Positions 14,254 through 14,500 of a stretch of DNA of 14,500 nt are shown here, piece after piece; the stretch's first letter is position 1; every line of letters begins with the position of its first letter. Source of the DNA: Pseudomonadota bacterium. Its GTDB lineage: Bacteria > Myxococcota > Myxococcia > Myxococcales > Anaeromyxobacteraceae. The translations under genes and the position numbers were made by a program. The stretch lies in the NCBI GenBank assembly GCA_023428085.1, contig JAEYZK010000355.1, positions 1-14,500 of the forward strand. The letters are read 5' to 3'. The notes below the pieces were generated by a model, which did no database searches, was not told the DNA's origin, and saw only the letters and a list, made by a program, of their open reading frames with translations.

Positions 14254-14278
14254 ATGAGAGGACCTCGGGCTCCCTCTT

Positions 14279-14342
14279 CCGCTGACCCCTCGACACGCTC
14301 ACCCCTCGACACGCTCACCCCTCGACAAGCTCAGGTGAGCGG
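14279..14342. repeat. REP-like palindromic element 2
   Basis: Left end CCGCTGACC and right end GGTGAGCGG pair at 8 of 9 positions. The right arm GCTCAGGTGAGCGG closely matches the right arm of element 1 (GCTCAGGGTGAACGG). Its interior is filled by the 16-bp tandem repeat. The two elements lie 25 nt apart, like a paired REP unit. Confidence 0.55.
14285..14332 (+). repeat. three tandem 16-bp repeats
   Basis: The unit ACCCCTCGACACGCTC occurs at 14285-14300 and 14301-14316, and a third time at 14317-14332 with one change (CGACAAGCTC). It appears to be a local amplification of one arm of REP-like element 2. Confidence 0.9.
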
Positions 14343-14350
14343 CTCTCGCA

Positions 14351-14372
14351 GAGCGCTCGACGAGCGCTCGAC
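14351..14372 (+). repeat. two tandem 11-bp repeats
   Basis: GAGCGCTCGAC occurs twice back to back (14351-14361, 14362-14372). Each copy contains the 8-bp palindrome GAGCGCTC. It follows REP-like element 2 by 8 nt. Confidence 0.85.
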
Positions 14373-14500
14373 TGCGCCACAGCCGCCGGAGCGCCGGAGC
14401 CCGGCCCCCGCGGAGCGGTACACCGCGGGCGCGCAGCCCAGCCAGAACGGCATCCGCGCGCGGAGAGGTCCATCCGCAGCGGGCGCGCCCCTGTCCGAAG

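Larger units (their letters stand above)
14168..14500. other. 333-base stretch without a convincing gene, rich in palindromic and tandem repeats
   Basis: Contains two REP-like elements, a 3x16-bp and a 2x11-bp tandem repeat, and a 7-bp stem CCCGCGG/CCGCGGG (14407-14413 with 14423-14429, 9-nt loop). The minus strand is open in more than one frame from the right edge to about 14317-14335, but with no clear start, ribosome site or recognisable motif. A gene entering from the right cannot be excluded. Confidence 0.7.

Noticed and set aside
14285..14332. Short CRISPR-like array
   Set aside because: The 16-bp units are directly adjacent with no spacers, there are only three, and no cas gene is present.
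14317..14500. End of a gene entering from the right on the minus strand
   Set aside because: More than one frame is open to about the REP-like element, none shows a motif, and one ends inside the repeat with the ELVEG-type sequence that such repeats produce. It cannot be decided without the adjoining sequence.

Overview
The window is chromosomal DNA of very high G+C content, with G or C at nearly every third codon position and long open frames on the antisense strand of almost every gene. Gene content (a fused 2-oxoacid:acceptor oxidoreductase alpha/gamma subunit with its beta subunit, a small protein with the outline of the myxobacterial DUF2378 group, a DUF4142 protein, glycoside hydrolases) suggests a Myxococcota bacterium, most like Anaeromyxobacter. 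That assignment is an inference from memory of the families. No phage, plasmid, insertion sequence, CRISPR array, tRNA or rRNA is visible.

Left third (1-6109, all minus strand) is a carbohydrate block. In transcription order it holds a GH2 beta-glycosidase (6109-4226), a 137-nt gap, then three tightly coupled genes: a TuaH-like glycosyltransferase (4088-2904), UDP-galactopyranose mutase Glf (2907-1765, GTGA overlap) and a fusion of a GH1-type glycosidase with an RmlD-type sugar-nucleotide reductase (from 1765, TGATG overlap, running off the left edge). Glf makes the galactofuranose donor, the glycosyltransferase probably uses it, and the fusion protein's role is open. None of the four has a signal peptide.

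Middle (6110-9710): a divergent intergenic region leads to a plus-strand gene of unknown function (6294-6947). It converges with a one-base gap on a minus-strand pair: an HtrA-like S1C protease without export signal (7851-6949) and, upstream of it, a secreted DUF4142 protein (8507-7866). Divergent from that pair is a lipoprotein GH5 cellulase (8673-9710).

Right (9711-14500): korA-korB (9807-12682, GTGA overlap) converges with directly abutting stop codons on a metallo-beta-lactamase-fold hydrolase of the NAPE-PLD type (13681-12683). A small VOC-family protein (13754-14167) is divergent from it. The last 333 bases carry no convincing gene but hold two REP-like palindromic elements, a 3x16-bp tandem repeat and a 2x11-bp tandem repeat.

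Regulation: three genes without a Shine-Dalgarno sequence (GH2, DUF4142, VOC) each have a TAG-hexamer 6-7 nt before the start codon, the layout expected for leaderless transcripts. The 6294 gene has a TACAAT -10 box followed by a perfect 16-bp palindrome in its leader.
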